Assembly: GCA_016715365.1 (NCBI GenBank)
Contig: JADKAM010000002.1
Location: 241,001-305,000 of the forward strand
DNA length: 64,000 nucleotides
DNA from: Chitinophagaceae bacterium
GTDB taxonomy: Bacteria; Bacteroidota; Bacteroidia; Chitinophagales; Chitinophagaceae
Direction: 5' to 3'
In this document: positions 19,262 through 27,699 of the stretch, piece after piece
Position numbering within the stretch: the stretch's first letter is position 1
Layout: each line of letters starts with the position of its first letter
Translations under genes and position numbers: made by a program
The notes under the pieces: generated by a model
What the model was told of the DNA's origin: nothing
Databases searched by the model: none
The model's input: the letters and a program-made list of their open reading frames with translations, nothing else

Positions 19262-20173
19262 TTAATCTATTGAAAAATAATTCGCACTCTGATAAACACC
19301 TGTCTTCTGTTTCATCAACTGCATCAATATATCATTGGCGAGGCTGCTTGCACCAAACCTGAACCATTCGTTATTCATCCAGCCTTCGCCAAGTGTTTCA
19401 TTCAGCATTACCAAATAATGCAAAGCCAGTTTCGATTTTGAAATGCCTCCTGCAGGTTTCATCGCAATTTTTTTTCCGGTCTTGTAATAAAAATCACGGA
19501 TGGCTTCCAGCATCACTAAGGTAACCGGCATGGTTGCCGCCGGAGAAATTTTTCCGGTGGATGTTTTTATAAAATCGGCACCGGCATACATGGCAATATC
19601 ACTTGCCTTGCGTACTTTATCATAAGTAACCAGTTCACCGGTTTCTAAAATAACTTTCAATCTGGCTTCGCCGCAGGCTTCTTTAATGGCAGCAATTTCA
19701 TCAAACACAAAATTGTATTCGCCTTCTAAAAATTTACCCCTCGATATCACCATGTCCACTTCATCGGCACCATTCTGCACCGCATACTTTGTATCTCTTA
19801 TCTTAATATCACGTGGCGCCTGGCCGCTGGGGAATGCAGTTGCAACTGATGCTACTTTTATACCTGAATTTCCCAAAGCTGCTTTGGCTGTTTTTACCAT
19901 AGAGGGATAAACACAAATAGCTGCAACGGTTGGCAGTCCAGGATATGCATCATGCAGGTGCTGTGCTTTATAACAAAGCTGTTTTACTTTTCCTTCGGTA
20001 TCTTTTCCTTCCAGTGTGGTGAGGTCAATCATGTTCAGCGCCAACATTAAACCATGTAACTTGGTTTCGTTTTTTATACTACGCTTGGTAAACCTGGATG
20101 CTCTTTCTTCAATACCCACCTGGTCGATATGTGGTGATAAAGAAAAATCCGGTATTGTTTTAGTTGCGATCAT
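19262..20173 (-). CDS. deoC: Deoxyribose-phosphate aldolase
   Basis: A 303-residue class I aldolase that splits 2-deoxyribose 5-phosphate into glyceraldehyde 3-phosphate and acetaldehyde. The active-site context is clear: VAAICVYPSMV, DEVDMVISRGKF, LKVILETGEL, the Schiff-base Lys in FIKTSTGKI, and the proton-relay Lys in MKPAGGISK. It is longer than the 220-260 residue norm because of an N-terminal extension of about 40 residues. It lies between the nucleoside phosphorylase and the ALDH genes on one strand, consistent with a pathway from deoxynucleosides to acetate. Confidence 0.95.
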   Translation of the reverse strand: MIATKTIPDFSLSPHIDQVGIEERASRFTKRSIKNETKLHGLMLALNMIDLTTLEGKDTEGKVKQLCYKAQHLHDAYPGLPTVAAICVYPSMVKTAKAALGNSGIKVASVATAFPSGQAPRDIKIRDTKYAVQNGADEVDMVISRGKFLEGEYNFVFDEIAAIKEACGEARLKVILETGELVTYDKVRKASDIAMYAGADFIKTSTGKISPAATMPVTLVMLEAIRDFYYKTGKKIAMKPAGGISKSKLALHYLVMLNETLGEGWMNNEWFRFGASSLANDILMQLMKQKTGVYQSANYFSID

Positions 20174-20177
20174 TTTT

Positions 20178-20222
20178 GAGTCGTTTAAATCGTTTAAGAC
20201 GTTTAAAGGTTTAAGTCGTTAA
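20178..20222. repeat. Short GTTTAA-based tandem repeat
   Basis: Four loose copies of (A/T)CGTTTAA-like units, such as TCGTTTAAATCGTTTAAGACG, fill the gap between the phosphorylase stop and deoC. No function is evident. Confidence 0.5.
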
Positions 20223-21083
20223 AGCCTCCAAAGATTTTACTATTAATTTTTCTACAGCTGCATTGCTGTCTTTCGAAAACTCTTTTACTACACGATTTGC
20301 AATAATGACATTAATGCTCAGGCATTCGTGTCCCATCAGTTTACCCAAACCATATATGGCCGATGTTTCCATTTCAAAGTTAGTGATTCGGTGATTATTA
20401 AAGCGGAAATGCGTAAGCTTATCAACCAGTCCCGGACTGCTTAATCCCAAACGCAGCACTCTTCCCTGGGGACCAAAAAACCCCGGACAGGTTACCGTAA
20501 TGCCTTTGTGAAATCCTTCGCCGAATTTTTGCAATAACATGTCGCTGCCGCTGAATGCATAAGGATTGGTGATAGCGGTATCTAAACCGGTTTGTGTAAT
20601 GAATGCATCAGCCATTGTTTTATCAGCCTCCCTTTTTTCATAACTGTAAAAATTGAGCAGGTTATCCAAACCCAAACCATGTGTTGATGCAACAAAACTA
20701 TCAACCGGAATATCGGCCTGTAAAGAACCCGATGTGCCAAAGCGGATGATGTTTAGTTTGGAGAGTTTGTCTTTTATCAGTCTCGTTTCAAAATCAATAT
20801 TAGCAAGCGCATCCAGTTCGTTAAAAACAATATCAATATTATCGGGGCCAATGCCGGTAGAAATTACAGATAAATGTTTATTGCCGATATAACCGGTGTG
20901 CGTGATAAATTCCCGATGCTGCAGTTGATGTTCGGTTTTATCAAAATGAGCACTTACTTTTTTAACCCTTTCCGGATCACCAACCACAATGATGGTATCA
21001 GCCAGTTCTTCGGGCCTTACATCTAAATGATAAATGGCACCGCGGCTGTTGATGATGAGCTCAGATTCTGCGATTCGTTGCAT
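20211..21083 (-). CDS. udp: Uridine phosphorylase-type nucleoside phosphorylase
   Basis: A 290-residue PNP/UDP-family protein that uses phosphate to release the base from nucleosides. Visible features are the phosphate-binding VVGDPERVKKV, RFGTSGSLQADIPVDSFV, and the ribose-binding FEMETSAIYGL with conserved Glu-Met-Glu. Similarity is highest to uridine phosphorylases, so uridine or deoxyuridine/thymidine are the likely substrates, but base preference is not provable here. It is first in the operon with deoC and the two ALDH-type genes, and has a TATCTTTG -7 element just upstream. Confidence 0.88.
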   Translation of the reverse strand: MQRIAESELIINSRGAIYHLDVRPEELADTIIVVGDPERVKKVSAHFDKTEHQLQHREFITHTGYIGNKHLSVISTGIGPDNIDIVFNELDALANIDFETRLIKDKLSKLNIIRFGTSGSLQADIPVDSFVASTHGLGLDNLLNFYSYEKREADKTMADAFITQTGLDTAITNPYAFSGSDMLLQKFGEGFHKGITVTCPGFFGPQGRVLRLGLSSPGLVDKLTHFRFNNHRITNFEMETSAIYGLGKLMGHECLSINVIIANRVVKEFSKDSNAAVEKLIVKSLEALTT

Positions 21084-21101
21084 AGGTTAATCGTTAATAG
21101 A

Positions 21102-21109
21102 CAAAGATA
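21102..21109 (-). promoter_or_regulatory. Candidate -7 element for the udp-deoC-ALDH operon
   Basis: Minus strand TATCTTTG, a perfect TAnnTTTG, 18 bp before the udp ATG. It implies a very short leader. Confidence 0.5.
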
Positions 21110-21157
21110 AGATAATTGAACAGGGTATATATCGGTTATTAAGCTTGTGAAAGACGC

Positions 21158-21195
21158 AAAAAAGCAGGATCAATTTTCATCAATCCTGCTTTTTA
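21158..21195. terminator. Rho-independent terminator after the tandem amidohydrolases
   Basis: AGCAGGAT (21163-21170) pairs with ATCCTGCT (21183-21190); T-runs flank both sides, so it could work on both strands. It ends the minus-strand amidohydrolase operon. Confidence 0.85.
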
Positions 21196-21212
21196 AATTT
21201 ATTTGAGCGCTT

Positions 21213-22511
21213 TTATTTTATCCCATACTTCGTCTCATACTTTTCTGCCAGTTGCTTTTGTTTATTGTTCAGATCAATTTGCCTGCCCTGTATAAAAGCC
21301 TGCGTAATAATATTGGTACGCATATCCAGAATATCGCCTTCGCTTACCACTATGTTTGCATCTTTACCGGTTTCGATGCTGCCGGTTTTATCGGCAATGC
21401 CTAAAATATTTGCTGCATTTAAAGTAACGGCACTTAAGGCTTCTTCTTTACTTAAGCCATAACTGGCAGCAGTGCCTGCATTAAACGGCAGGTTGCGGTA
21501 GCGGCTGTTGCCATCATCATCATTAATGGTAAACAATACACCAGCTTTTTGCAACAGGTAAGGTGTTTTAAATGGCTGGTCAATATCATCATCTATCATG
21601 GTTGGCAAATCATGCAACTGGTTTAAGATAACAGCAATATTATTTTGTTTTAAAATATCGGCAATCTGCCAGCTGTCAACCGCACCTACAAGCACCACAT
21701 CAAAACCAAACTCTTTTGTAAAATCAACTGCCAGCAACATCTCTTTTACAATATTGCAATGAATAAAGAGTTTTTGTTTTTTATCAAACAAACCTTTCAC
21801 CGCTTCAAATTTCAGGTTGGTGTTTTCATGTTTGCTTTCGGCCAGGTAGGCTTTTGCTTCACGAAAAAATACTTTCACTTTTTCAATTTGCTCCAGCCCG
21901 GTTTTTACGGGGTCAGCAGGAGCCTGTTGTCCGCCAAAACCTCCTCTGCCGCCACGCCTGTTTAATAAAGAAGGCATACGAAAATGAATGGCCACGTCTG
22001 TTTTGTAGGCTGCATCTTCCCAATTCCATGCATCCAGCTGCACTACACTGGAAGAACCGGAAATAACTCCGCCATCCGGAATTACATTGGCCAGTAAAAT
22101 GCCATTGGTGCGTAATGTATTGGTCACTTTTGAGTCGGTATTGTAAGCAACCAGCGAACGGATGCTCGGATTCATTTCGCCAATTTCAGCACCATCAACA
22201 GTTGCCCGGTTGCTGGGTACTTCTATCAAACCCAATTGCGAAGCAGTCAGGATCAGGCCGGGATAAATATGTTTGCCTTTGCAATCAATAAGTTTTGCAC
22301 CGGCAGTAGAAGCTGTGGCACCTACTTCCGTAATTTTTCCATTTTTAAAAACAACCGTGCCGTTATTAATTACCTGGCCATTGCCCACATGAATGGTTGC
22401 ATTGGTTAATGCAATGGTTTCTTTTTGCGGCAATGCAGGCAGTATGGTTTCCTGTGCAGAAATATTGAAAGCAATAAAAATGCAGAGGGTATATAAAAAT
22501 ATTTTTTTCAT
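21213..22511 (-). CDS. Exported amidohydrolase-like protein with a degenerate metal site
   Basis: A 432-residue imidazolonepropionase-like protein with signal peptide MKKIFLYTLCIFIAFNISAQ. The beta-sandwich segments flanking the barrel are clear (LTNATIHVGNGQVINNGTVVFKNGKI near the start; AANILGIADKTGSIETGKDANIVV near the end). However, where active members read HxH after GKHIYPG, this protein reads LILTASQLGL, so the first metal-binding pair is absent. A Gly/Arg-rich insertion (NRRGGRGGFGG) lies near residue 190. It follows the 1029-residue amidohydrolase by 18 bp and is probably cotranscribed. It may be a non-catalytic partner. Confidence 0.8.
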   Translation of the reverse strand: MKKIFLYTLCIFIAFNISAQETILPALPQKETIALTNATIHVGNGQVINNGTVVFKNGKITEVGATASTAGAKLIDCKGKHIYPGLILTASQLGLIEVPSNRATVDGAEIGEMNPSIRSLVAYNTDSKVTNTLRTNGILLANVIPDGGVISGSSSVVQLDAWNWEDAAYKTDVAIHFRMPSLLNRRGGRGGFGGQQAPADPVKTGLEQIEKVKVFFREAKAYLAESKHENTNLKFEAVKGLFDKKQKLFIHCNIVKEMLLAVDFTKEFGFDVVLVGAVDSWQIADILKQNNIAVILNQLHDLPTMIDDDIDQPFKTPYLLQKAGVLFTINDDDGNSRYRNLPFNAGTAASYGLSKEEALSAVTLNAANILGIADKTGSIETGKDANIVVSEGDILDMRTNIITQAFIQGRQIDLNNKQKQLAEKYETKYGIK

Positions 22512-22529
22512 TTGAATGTTTTTTTCAGA

Positions 22530-25500
22530 TTAATTATTGTTTTCTACATCATCAGCATCAATGGCCAGCAAACCATGACTGTGATAATGATCGCTGCAGG
22601 TATTAATGATCTCGAACCTGGGCCTTGCACCACGGCCGCCTGCTGCACCGGGCGCACCGGGTGTTGCAGTTCTTTTTGCAATCGTTAATTTTTGTATCAA
22701 TCTTGCTTTTTCGTTTTTATTCTGAATACGCATGGCTGCATCTTTGTCCCTGTCGAAATAAATAATACCATCCACCATTGTTTTTTCTGCCCTGGCATAA
22801 ATAGACAATGGGTTATCGCTCCACACAACCAGGTCGGCATCTTTACCAACTTTTATACTGCCCACTTTACTATCAACATGCAGCATTTTTGCCGGGTTGA
22901 TGGTAACCATTTTCCAGGCTTCTTCTTCACTCATACCGCCGTACTTTACACTCTTGGCAGCTTCCTGGTTCAGTCGGCGGGCCATTTCTGCATCATCCGA
23001 ATTGATGGCTACATTCAAACCAACTTTGTGCATGATATACGCATTGTACGGAATGGCATCCACCACTTCCATTTTGTAATTCCACCAGTCGCTGAAAGTA
23101 GATGCGTTTGCACCATGTGCTTTCATTTTATCAGCAACTTTGTATCCTTCTAAAATATGAGTGAAAGTGTTGAAAGTAAATCCGAATTTATCGCCCACTT
23201 TCATGGCAGCATTAATTTCGCTTTGAACATAAGAGTGGCAGGTAATAAATCTTTTCTTATTCATGATCTCAACCAATGCATCCAGTTCTAAATCTCTGCG
23301 AACGGTGATTGGTACAGCGCCTTTCTTCTTATTATTTTCTTCAGCAGCTTTCCACGCAGTCTGGTAATCAGCTGCTCTTTGAAAGGCATCCATCAGTACC
23401 TGGTCTACTCCCATCCTGCTATCAGGAAAACGGGTATTGCCCGATGTGGCCGAACTTCTTTTTACATTTTCGCCCAGGGCGAATTTTATAAATCCATCAG
23501 CGCCGGCAAATTTCAGGTCCTGGTCATTGGCACCCCAGCGCAGTTTTATTAATTGTGTTTGTCCGCCAATGGTATTGGCCGAGCCGTGCAAAATATGAGA
23601 GCTGGTAACCCCGCCACTCAGCTGGCGGTAAATATTCTTATCATCAGGATTCAGGTTATCAGCAATCCTCACTTCTGAAGTAACACTCTGCCCGCCTTCA
23701 TTAATAGATGCTGCAGCAATGTGCGAGTGTTCATCAATAATGCCGGCGGTTACGTGTTTGCCGGTACCATCAATAATTTTTGCTGTTGCATCTGTAAGAT
23801 TTTTCCCTATCGCTGCAATCTTTCCGTCTTTCACCAATACATCGGTGTTTTCAAGTTTGCCATCTTTTTCACTGGTCCAAACCGTTGCATTTTTAATTAA
23901 GAAGTTTTCAGCTTTCGGCATTTCTTCCCAGCCATTACTTAAAAAAGGATAAGTTACTTTTCCTAAAACCAATGGTTGTTTGCTTCTTGCACTGTCGGAT
24001 TTTGGTTCCATTTTTTTATCAAAAGTGGCGGTCCAGGTAAATACATTTCCCTGTGCATCGCTGCCACGGCCATTCCAAACATTGCCAGCAGCAGCACCGC
24101 TTAATATGGTTTCTTTTGCATTAGGTCCACGTCCTTCGGTATAACTTAGTTTTACCAGTTTGCCATCAAAGCTGTATTTACCGGTAAGGGTATCTTTACT
24201 TATGAAACTGGCCACACCAGCATCTTTCAGCTCAAGAGAAAAAGCTCTTGGCCCTGCAATGGTGTTGGTCATTAAATTGTAAACGCCTTTTACATCGTAC
24301 CAGTTTTCATCTTTTACGGCATTTTTTATTCCCTGCGTCCAGTTTTGGAGCAACACCGTTTTTTCAGCGAAAACAGGTCCGCTTGTAATTAAAAAATTTG
24401 CAATCTTTCCTGCATCCAGGCTGCCAATTTTATCATACATACCCAGCAAGCTTGCGGGTGCTTTGGTAAGGGCATCTAAAGCTTTTTGTTCGGTTAAACC
24501 GTATTCAATGGCTTTGCGCAGGTTGGCCATAAACTCGGTTGGGTTGGCAAGATCAGCTGTGGTTAAACAAAAATTAATTCCTGCTTTTTCAAAAACAGCA
24601 GGATTGGACGGAGCCAGTTCCCAATGTTTCATATCATCCAGGCCAACAAAGCGCAGGTCATTCGGATCGTCAACGTCCATCGCAGCAGGGTAGTTCAAAG
24701 ACAAAATAAAAGAAGCTTTTGAGTCGGTAATTTCTTTTATGCGCTGGTATTCGTTTCCGCCTCCTTTAATGATGTATTGAACACCAAACTCATCACCGAT
24801 TTTATCTGCACGCAGATCATTCCATTTATCGTTAGCCTCAAAAATCTGGGGAAGCGATTGGTTGTCGTTCCAGTTTTTTAAAGAAAGGTTTACACCTTCG
24901 GTAACAGGGTTAGTTTTATACCATTGTGCATCTAAATATGTCTGGCGTAATAATGCAATCATACCCATCATAGAACCGGGGTAACTTTGGCTGGAACTGC
25001 CCTTGCTAAAGGAATAATGTGCAGATGCTTTATCTTTTAATATCACAAAATTATCGGGCTGTGCGGCCAATGTTACAAAAGCGCCGCTTCCACGGGCTAT
25101 CCCATCTTTTTGATGTGTAAGTACTGAGCCAAAGCCAATATCACGCAATGCTTTTGCTTTGGCTTCATCGGCAGTAAAAATTTTATAAGCTTCTGTTTCT
25201 GGTTTTAAAGCCTGGTTCCAGCCATAAGCACCTTTGGTGCCGGATGTGAGTTGCTGTGTACGGAAAAATGCAGCTGCACTGGTAAAATTTTGTTGCGGTG
25301 CATTGGAAACATTAATTCCGTAATCACTATATATATCTATAAAAGCAGGGTAAATGAATTTGCCGCTGCAATCAATAATCACGGCATCTTTTGGAATGGC
25401 AATATTGTTTCCAACCGCCATAATTTTACCCTGGCGAACAAGCAGCGTGGCATTTTGTACCGTGGTTTGGGCATCTTTTACAATGCTGGCATTGGTAAAT

Positions 25501-25619
25501 GCATAATGCCCGTCTTTGGGATTGGCTACATCATTTGCCGGAAAAGTTGCCTGGGCATTTACTAAAACTGAGGTTCCTGTCAGGAATAGCCCCATTAACA
25601 GCAATTTAATTTTTTGCAT
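22530..25619 (-). CDS. Exported two-module amidohydrolase
   Basis: A 1029-residue protein with signal peptide (cleavage near VNAQ) and two amidohydrolase modules. The N-terminal module (about 25-430) has GKFIYPAFIDIYSDYG in place of the HxH, so it seems inactive. Next comes a beta-rich linker (about 440-590), and then a C-terminal module with an intact site: GIIDEHSHI, FITCHSYVQ, THILEGYK and NSDDAEMARR. The tail contains GAPGAAGGRGARPR. Substrate unknown; many relatives are called imidazolonepropionase-like or prolidase-like without proof. Start of a two-gene operon with the degenerate 432-residue relative. Confidence 0.85.
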   Translation of the reverse strand: MQKIKLLLMGLFLTGTSVLVNAQATFPANDVANPKDGHYAFTNASIVKDAQTTVQNATLLVRQGKIMAVGNNIAIPKDAVIIDCSGKFIYPAFIDIYSDYGINVSNAPQQNFTSAAAFFRTQQLTSGTKGAYGWNQALKPETEAYKIFTADEAKAKALRDIGFGSVLTHQKDGIARGSGAFVTLAAQPDNFVILKDKASAHYSFSKGSSSQSYPGSMMGMIALLRQTYLDAQWYKTNPVTEGVNLSLKNWNDNQSLPQIFEANDKWNDLRADKIGDEFGVQYIIKGGGNEYQRIKEITDSKASFILSLNYPAAMDVDDPNDLRFVGLDDMKHWELAPSNPAVFEKAGINFCLTTADLANPTEFMANLRKAIEYGLTEQKALDALTKAPASLLGMYDKIGSLDAGKIANFLITSGPVFAEKTVLLQNWTQGIKNAVKDENWYDVKGVYNLMTNTIAGPRAFSLELKDAGVASFISKDTLTGKYSFDGKLVKLSYTEGRGPNAKETILSGAAAGNVWNGRGSDAQGNVFTWTATFDKKMEPKSDSARSKQPLVLGKVTYPFLSNGWEEMPKAENFLIKNATVWTSEKDGKLENTDVLVKDGKIAAIGKNLTDATAKIIDGTGKHVTAGIIDEHSHIAAASINEGGQSVTSEVRIADNLNPDDKNIYRQLSGGVTSSHILHGSANTIGGQTQLIKLRWGANDQDLKFAGADGFIKFALGENVKRSSATSGNTRFPDSRMGVDQVLMDAFQRAADYQTAWKAAEENNKKKGAVPITVRRDLELDALVEIMNKKRFITCHSYVQSEINAAMKVGDKFGFTFNTFTHILEGYKVADKMKAHGANASTFSDWWNYKMEVVDAIPYNAYIMHKVGLNVAINSDDAEMARRLNQEAAKSVKYGGMSEEEAWKMVTINPAKMLHVDSKVGSIKVGKDADLVVWSDNPLSIYARAEKTMVDGIIYFDRDKDAAMRIQNKNEKARLIQKLTIAKRTATPGAPGAAGGRGARPRFEIINTCSDHYHSHGLLAIDADDVENNN

Positions 25620-25797
25620 GCAGTTTGATTTTGGTTTTGAATTGGCGATAAATATAACAAATGATTACATCTAAATAATACAGGTTAACGAATTAAGTTA
25701 TACATAATCTGTAATTTTACGGCAATTAACAGCGGGGTTGAGTTTTTCAGAATAATAAAGCCTTTAGTCTTGCTTAAAATTGCTGGAATGGTTTTTG

Positions 25798-25805
25798 TAA
25801 ATTTG
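25798..25805 (+). promoter_or_regulatory. Possible -7 element at the SPOR-like gene, implying a leaderless mRNA
   Basis: TAAATTTG is a perfect TAnnTTTG but ends only 5 bp before the ATG at 25811. If used, transcription would start at about the start codon. Confidence 0.35.
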
Positions 25806-25810
25806 CAGGT

Positions 25811-26272
25811 ATGAAAAAAATACTTTTTTTATTGATAATGCTTTCGGCTGGCAAAATGCTTTTTGCACAAACGGCACCGCCAGATACAACCGTAGCCGGA
25901 AAAGTTACTGTTAATAAAGATTCACGCCTGGATTTGTTGGCAAAGGCACAGGTAGATATTGCCATTAACAATACCAAAATGGCCGCCCGCTTTACCAAAG
26001 GTTACCGCTTGTTTGTTTTAAAAACCGATGACAGGGACTATGCCATGAAAGTGAGGGCCTATCTTTTACAGAATTTCCCCGAAGAAAAAGTAATTATGAG
26101 TTACCAGGCGCCCTTTATTAAAATGAAGTTTGGCGATTTTGTAGATAAGGAAGAGGCAGAAAAAATGAAAAAACAGATCACAAAAGATGGAGTGGTTAAA
26201 GGGGGTATTTATGTTGTACCTGATACCATTGAAGTAAAGCCTGACAAAGACGCAAAAGAAGAAATTAAATAA
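25811..26272 (+). CDS. Small exported SPOR-like protein
   Basis: A 153-residue protein with signal peptide MKKILFLLIMLSAGKMLFAQ. Residues about 60-125 look like a SPOR-type fold: GYRLFVLKTDDRDYAMKVRAYL, then APFIKMKFGDFVDKEEAEKMKKQI, that is a beta-alpha-beta-beta-alpha unit including the typical Phe-Gly/Asp-Phe turn. SPOR domains bind denuded septal peptidoglycan. The C-terminus is Lys/Asp/Glu-rich. A perfect terminator follows within 20 bp, so it is likely monocistronic. The SPOR call is from pattern reading only. Confidence 0.7.
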   Translation: MKKILFLLIMLSAGKMLFAQTAPPDTTVAGKVTVNKDSRLDLLAKAQVDIAINNTKMAARFTKGYRLFVLKTDDRDYAMKVRAYLLQNFPEEKVIMSYQAPFIKMKFGDFVDKEEAEKMKKQITKDGVVKGGIYVVPDTIEVKPDKDAKEEIK

Positions 26273-26286
26273 ATTACCTGATTACA

Positions 26287-26320
26287 TAAAGAGTTTCTGT
26301 TTAGAAACTCTTTTTTATTT
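26287..26320 (+). terminator. Rho-independent terminator of the SPOR-like gene
   Basis: AAAGAGTTTC (26288-26297) pairs with GAAACTCTTT (26304-26313) around a short loop, followed by TTTTATTTT. Confidence 0.9.
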
Positions 26321-26345
26321 TAACAGTTTACCATTATTTTTAAGC

Positions 26346-27521
26346 ATGATAAAAGATCAAATACAGCAGCTGGCAAAAAAATATGCCCCTGAATTTATAG
26401 AGATACGCCACCAGATACATGCCAACCCCGAGCTGAGTTACCAGGAATTTGAAACCTCCGCATTTGTTCAAAAAAAATTAACCGAATTAGGAATTCCCTT
26501 CGAAGTGAAAGCCACAACCGGTGTGGTTGGGTTGATTAAAGGCAAAAACCCCGATACAAAAATTACAGCCCTGCGTGCCGATATGGATGCACTGCCCATA
26601 CTGGAAGAAAATGATGTGCCTTACAAATCAAAAAATCCGGGTGTTATGCATGCCTGCGGGCATGATGTACACACCACCTGTTTGTTGGGAGCAGCCAGAA
26701 TTTTAAATGAATTGAAGGATGAGTGGGAAGGAACCGTAAAGCTGATCTTTCAACCAGGCGAAGAAAAAAACCCCGGTGGCGCCAGTATTTTAATTAAAGA
26801 AGGTGTGCTGGAAAATCCAAAGCCTTCCTCCATTTTTGCATTGCATGTGCATCCGGGTGTAGAGGTTGGCAGGTTGAGTTTCAGAGGAGGTATGATCATG
26901 GCCAGCGCCGATGAAATTTATATAACTATTAAAGGAAAAGGCGGTCATGCCGCTGCTCCTCAAATTACTGCCGATACCATTTTAATTGCTTCGCATTTAA
27001 TCGTAAGCCTGCAGCAAATTGTAAGCAGGAATAACAGTCCGTTCAATCCTTCGGTTTTGTCCATCACTTCTTTCCAGGGCGGTAATACAACCAATGTAAT
27101 ACCCAGCGAAGTAAAACTGATGGGCACTTTCCGGGCTATGAATGAAGAGTGGCGTTTTAAAGCACATGAACTGATAAAAAAACAAACCATTGAACTGGTA
27201 GCTGCCATGGGCGCAGAAGCCGACATAACCATTGATGTGGGTTATCCTTTTGTACTGAACGATGAAGCACTGAATGCATTTGCCAGGGAAAAAGGCGAAG
27301 ACTATATAGGAGCAGAAAATGTAGAAACAACCGAGCTGCGTATGGGTGCCGAAGATTTTGCTTATTACAGTCACCAGATACCCGGATGTTTTTTCAGGAT
27401 TGGTGCCGGCAATAAAGCAAAAGGAATTACAAGCGGGGTGCATACACCTACTTTTAATATTGATGAAAGTATGATTGAGATGGGAATAGGGTTTATGGCG
27501 TTTTTGGGAAGCGGAGGATAG
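26346..27521 (+). CDS. M20-family amidohydrolase (N-acyl amino acid hydrolase type)
   Basis: A 391-residue zinc peptidase of the M20D group. Signature segments are EIRHQIHANPELSYQEFET, LRADMDALPI, MHACGHDVHTTCLLGAA (metal Asp/His), FQPGEEKNPGGASILIKEG (catalytic and metal Glu), ALHVHPG, GKGGHAAAPQ in the lid domain, and GAEDFAYYSHQIPGCFFRIG. There is no signal peptide, so it is cytoplasmic. Such enzymes remove acyl groups from amino acids (hippurate or IAA-amino acid hydrolase-like). The substrate here is unknown. It is single, followed by two small repeats. Confidence 0.92.
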   Translation: MIKDQIQQLAKKYAPEFIEIRHQIHANPELSYQEFETSAFVQKKLTELGIPFEVKATTGVVGLIKGKNPDTKITALRADMDALPILEENDVPYKSKNPGVMHACGHDVHTTCLLGAARILNELKDEWEGTVKLIFQPGEEKNPGGASILIKEGVLENPKPSSIFALHVHPGVEVGRLSFRGGMIMASADEIYITIKGKGGHAAAPQITADTILIASHLIVSLQQIVSRNNSPFNPSVLSITSFQGGNTTNVIPSEVKLMGTFRAMNEEWRFKAHELIKKQTIELVAAMGAEADITIDVGYPFVLNDEALNAFAREKGEDYIGAENVETTELRMGAEDFAYYSHQIPGCFFRIGAGNKAKGITSGVHTPTFNIDESMIEMGIGFMAFLGSGG

Positions 27522-27562
27522 AACATGGATGACACGGATTTGTAAAGATCAACACGGATTTT
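27521..27562. repeat. ACACGGATT-family dispersed repeat, copy 1
   Basis: This 42-bp stretch, beginning at the last base of the M20 gene stop, matches the reverse complement of 30490-30531 at about 34 of 42 positions (GAACATGGATGACACGG against GAACACGGATGACACAG and onward). It belongs to the CACGGATT repeat type common between Bacteroidota genes. Confidence 0.6.
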
Positions 27563-27596
27563 CTCCTGCATGTAGAATATATTGGTACAGTACAAG

Positions 27597-27633
27597 TCCC
27601 GAATAAATTCGGGATGCCGATTTAACATCGGCA
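27597..27633. repeat. Two abutting short palindromes
   Basis: TCCCGAATAAATTCGGGA (27597-27614) is directly followed by TGCCGATTTAACATCGGCA (27615-27633). Each forms a small hairpin; together they fill part of the 178-bp gap before the beta-CASP gene. No T-tract follows. Confidence 0.65.
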
Positions 27634-27699
27634 AGTGCATGACGCCAATGAAGTCGAACTTTTTACTGGTGTGGGGCTCATAAAAATAAAAACATCATT

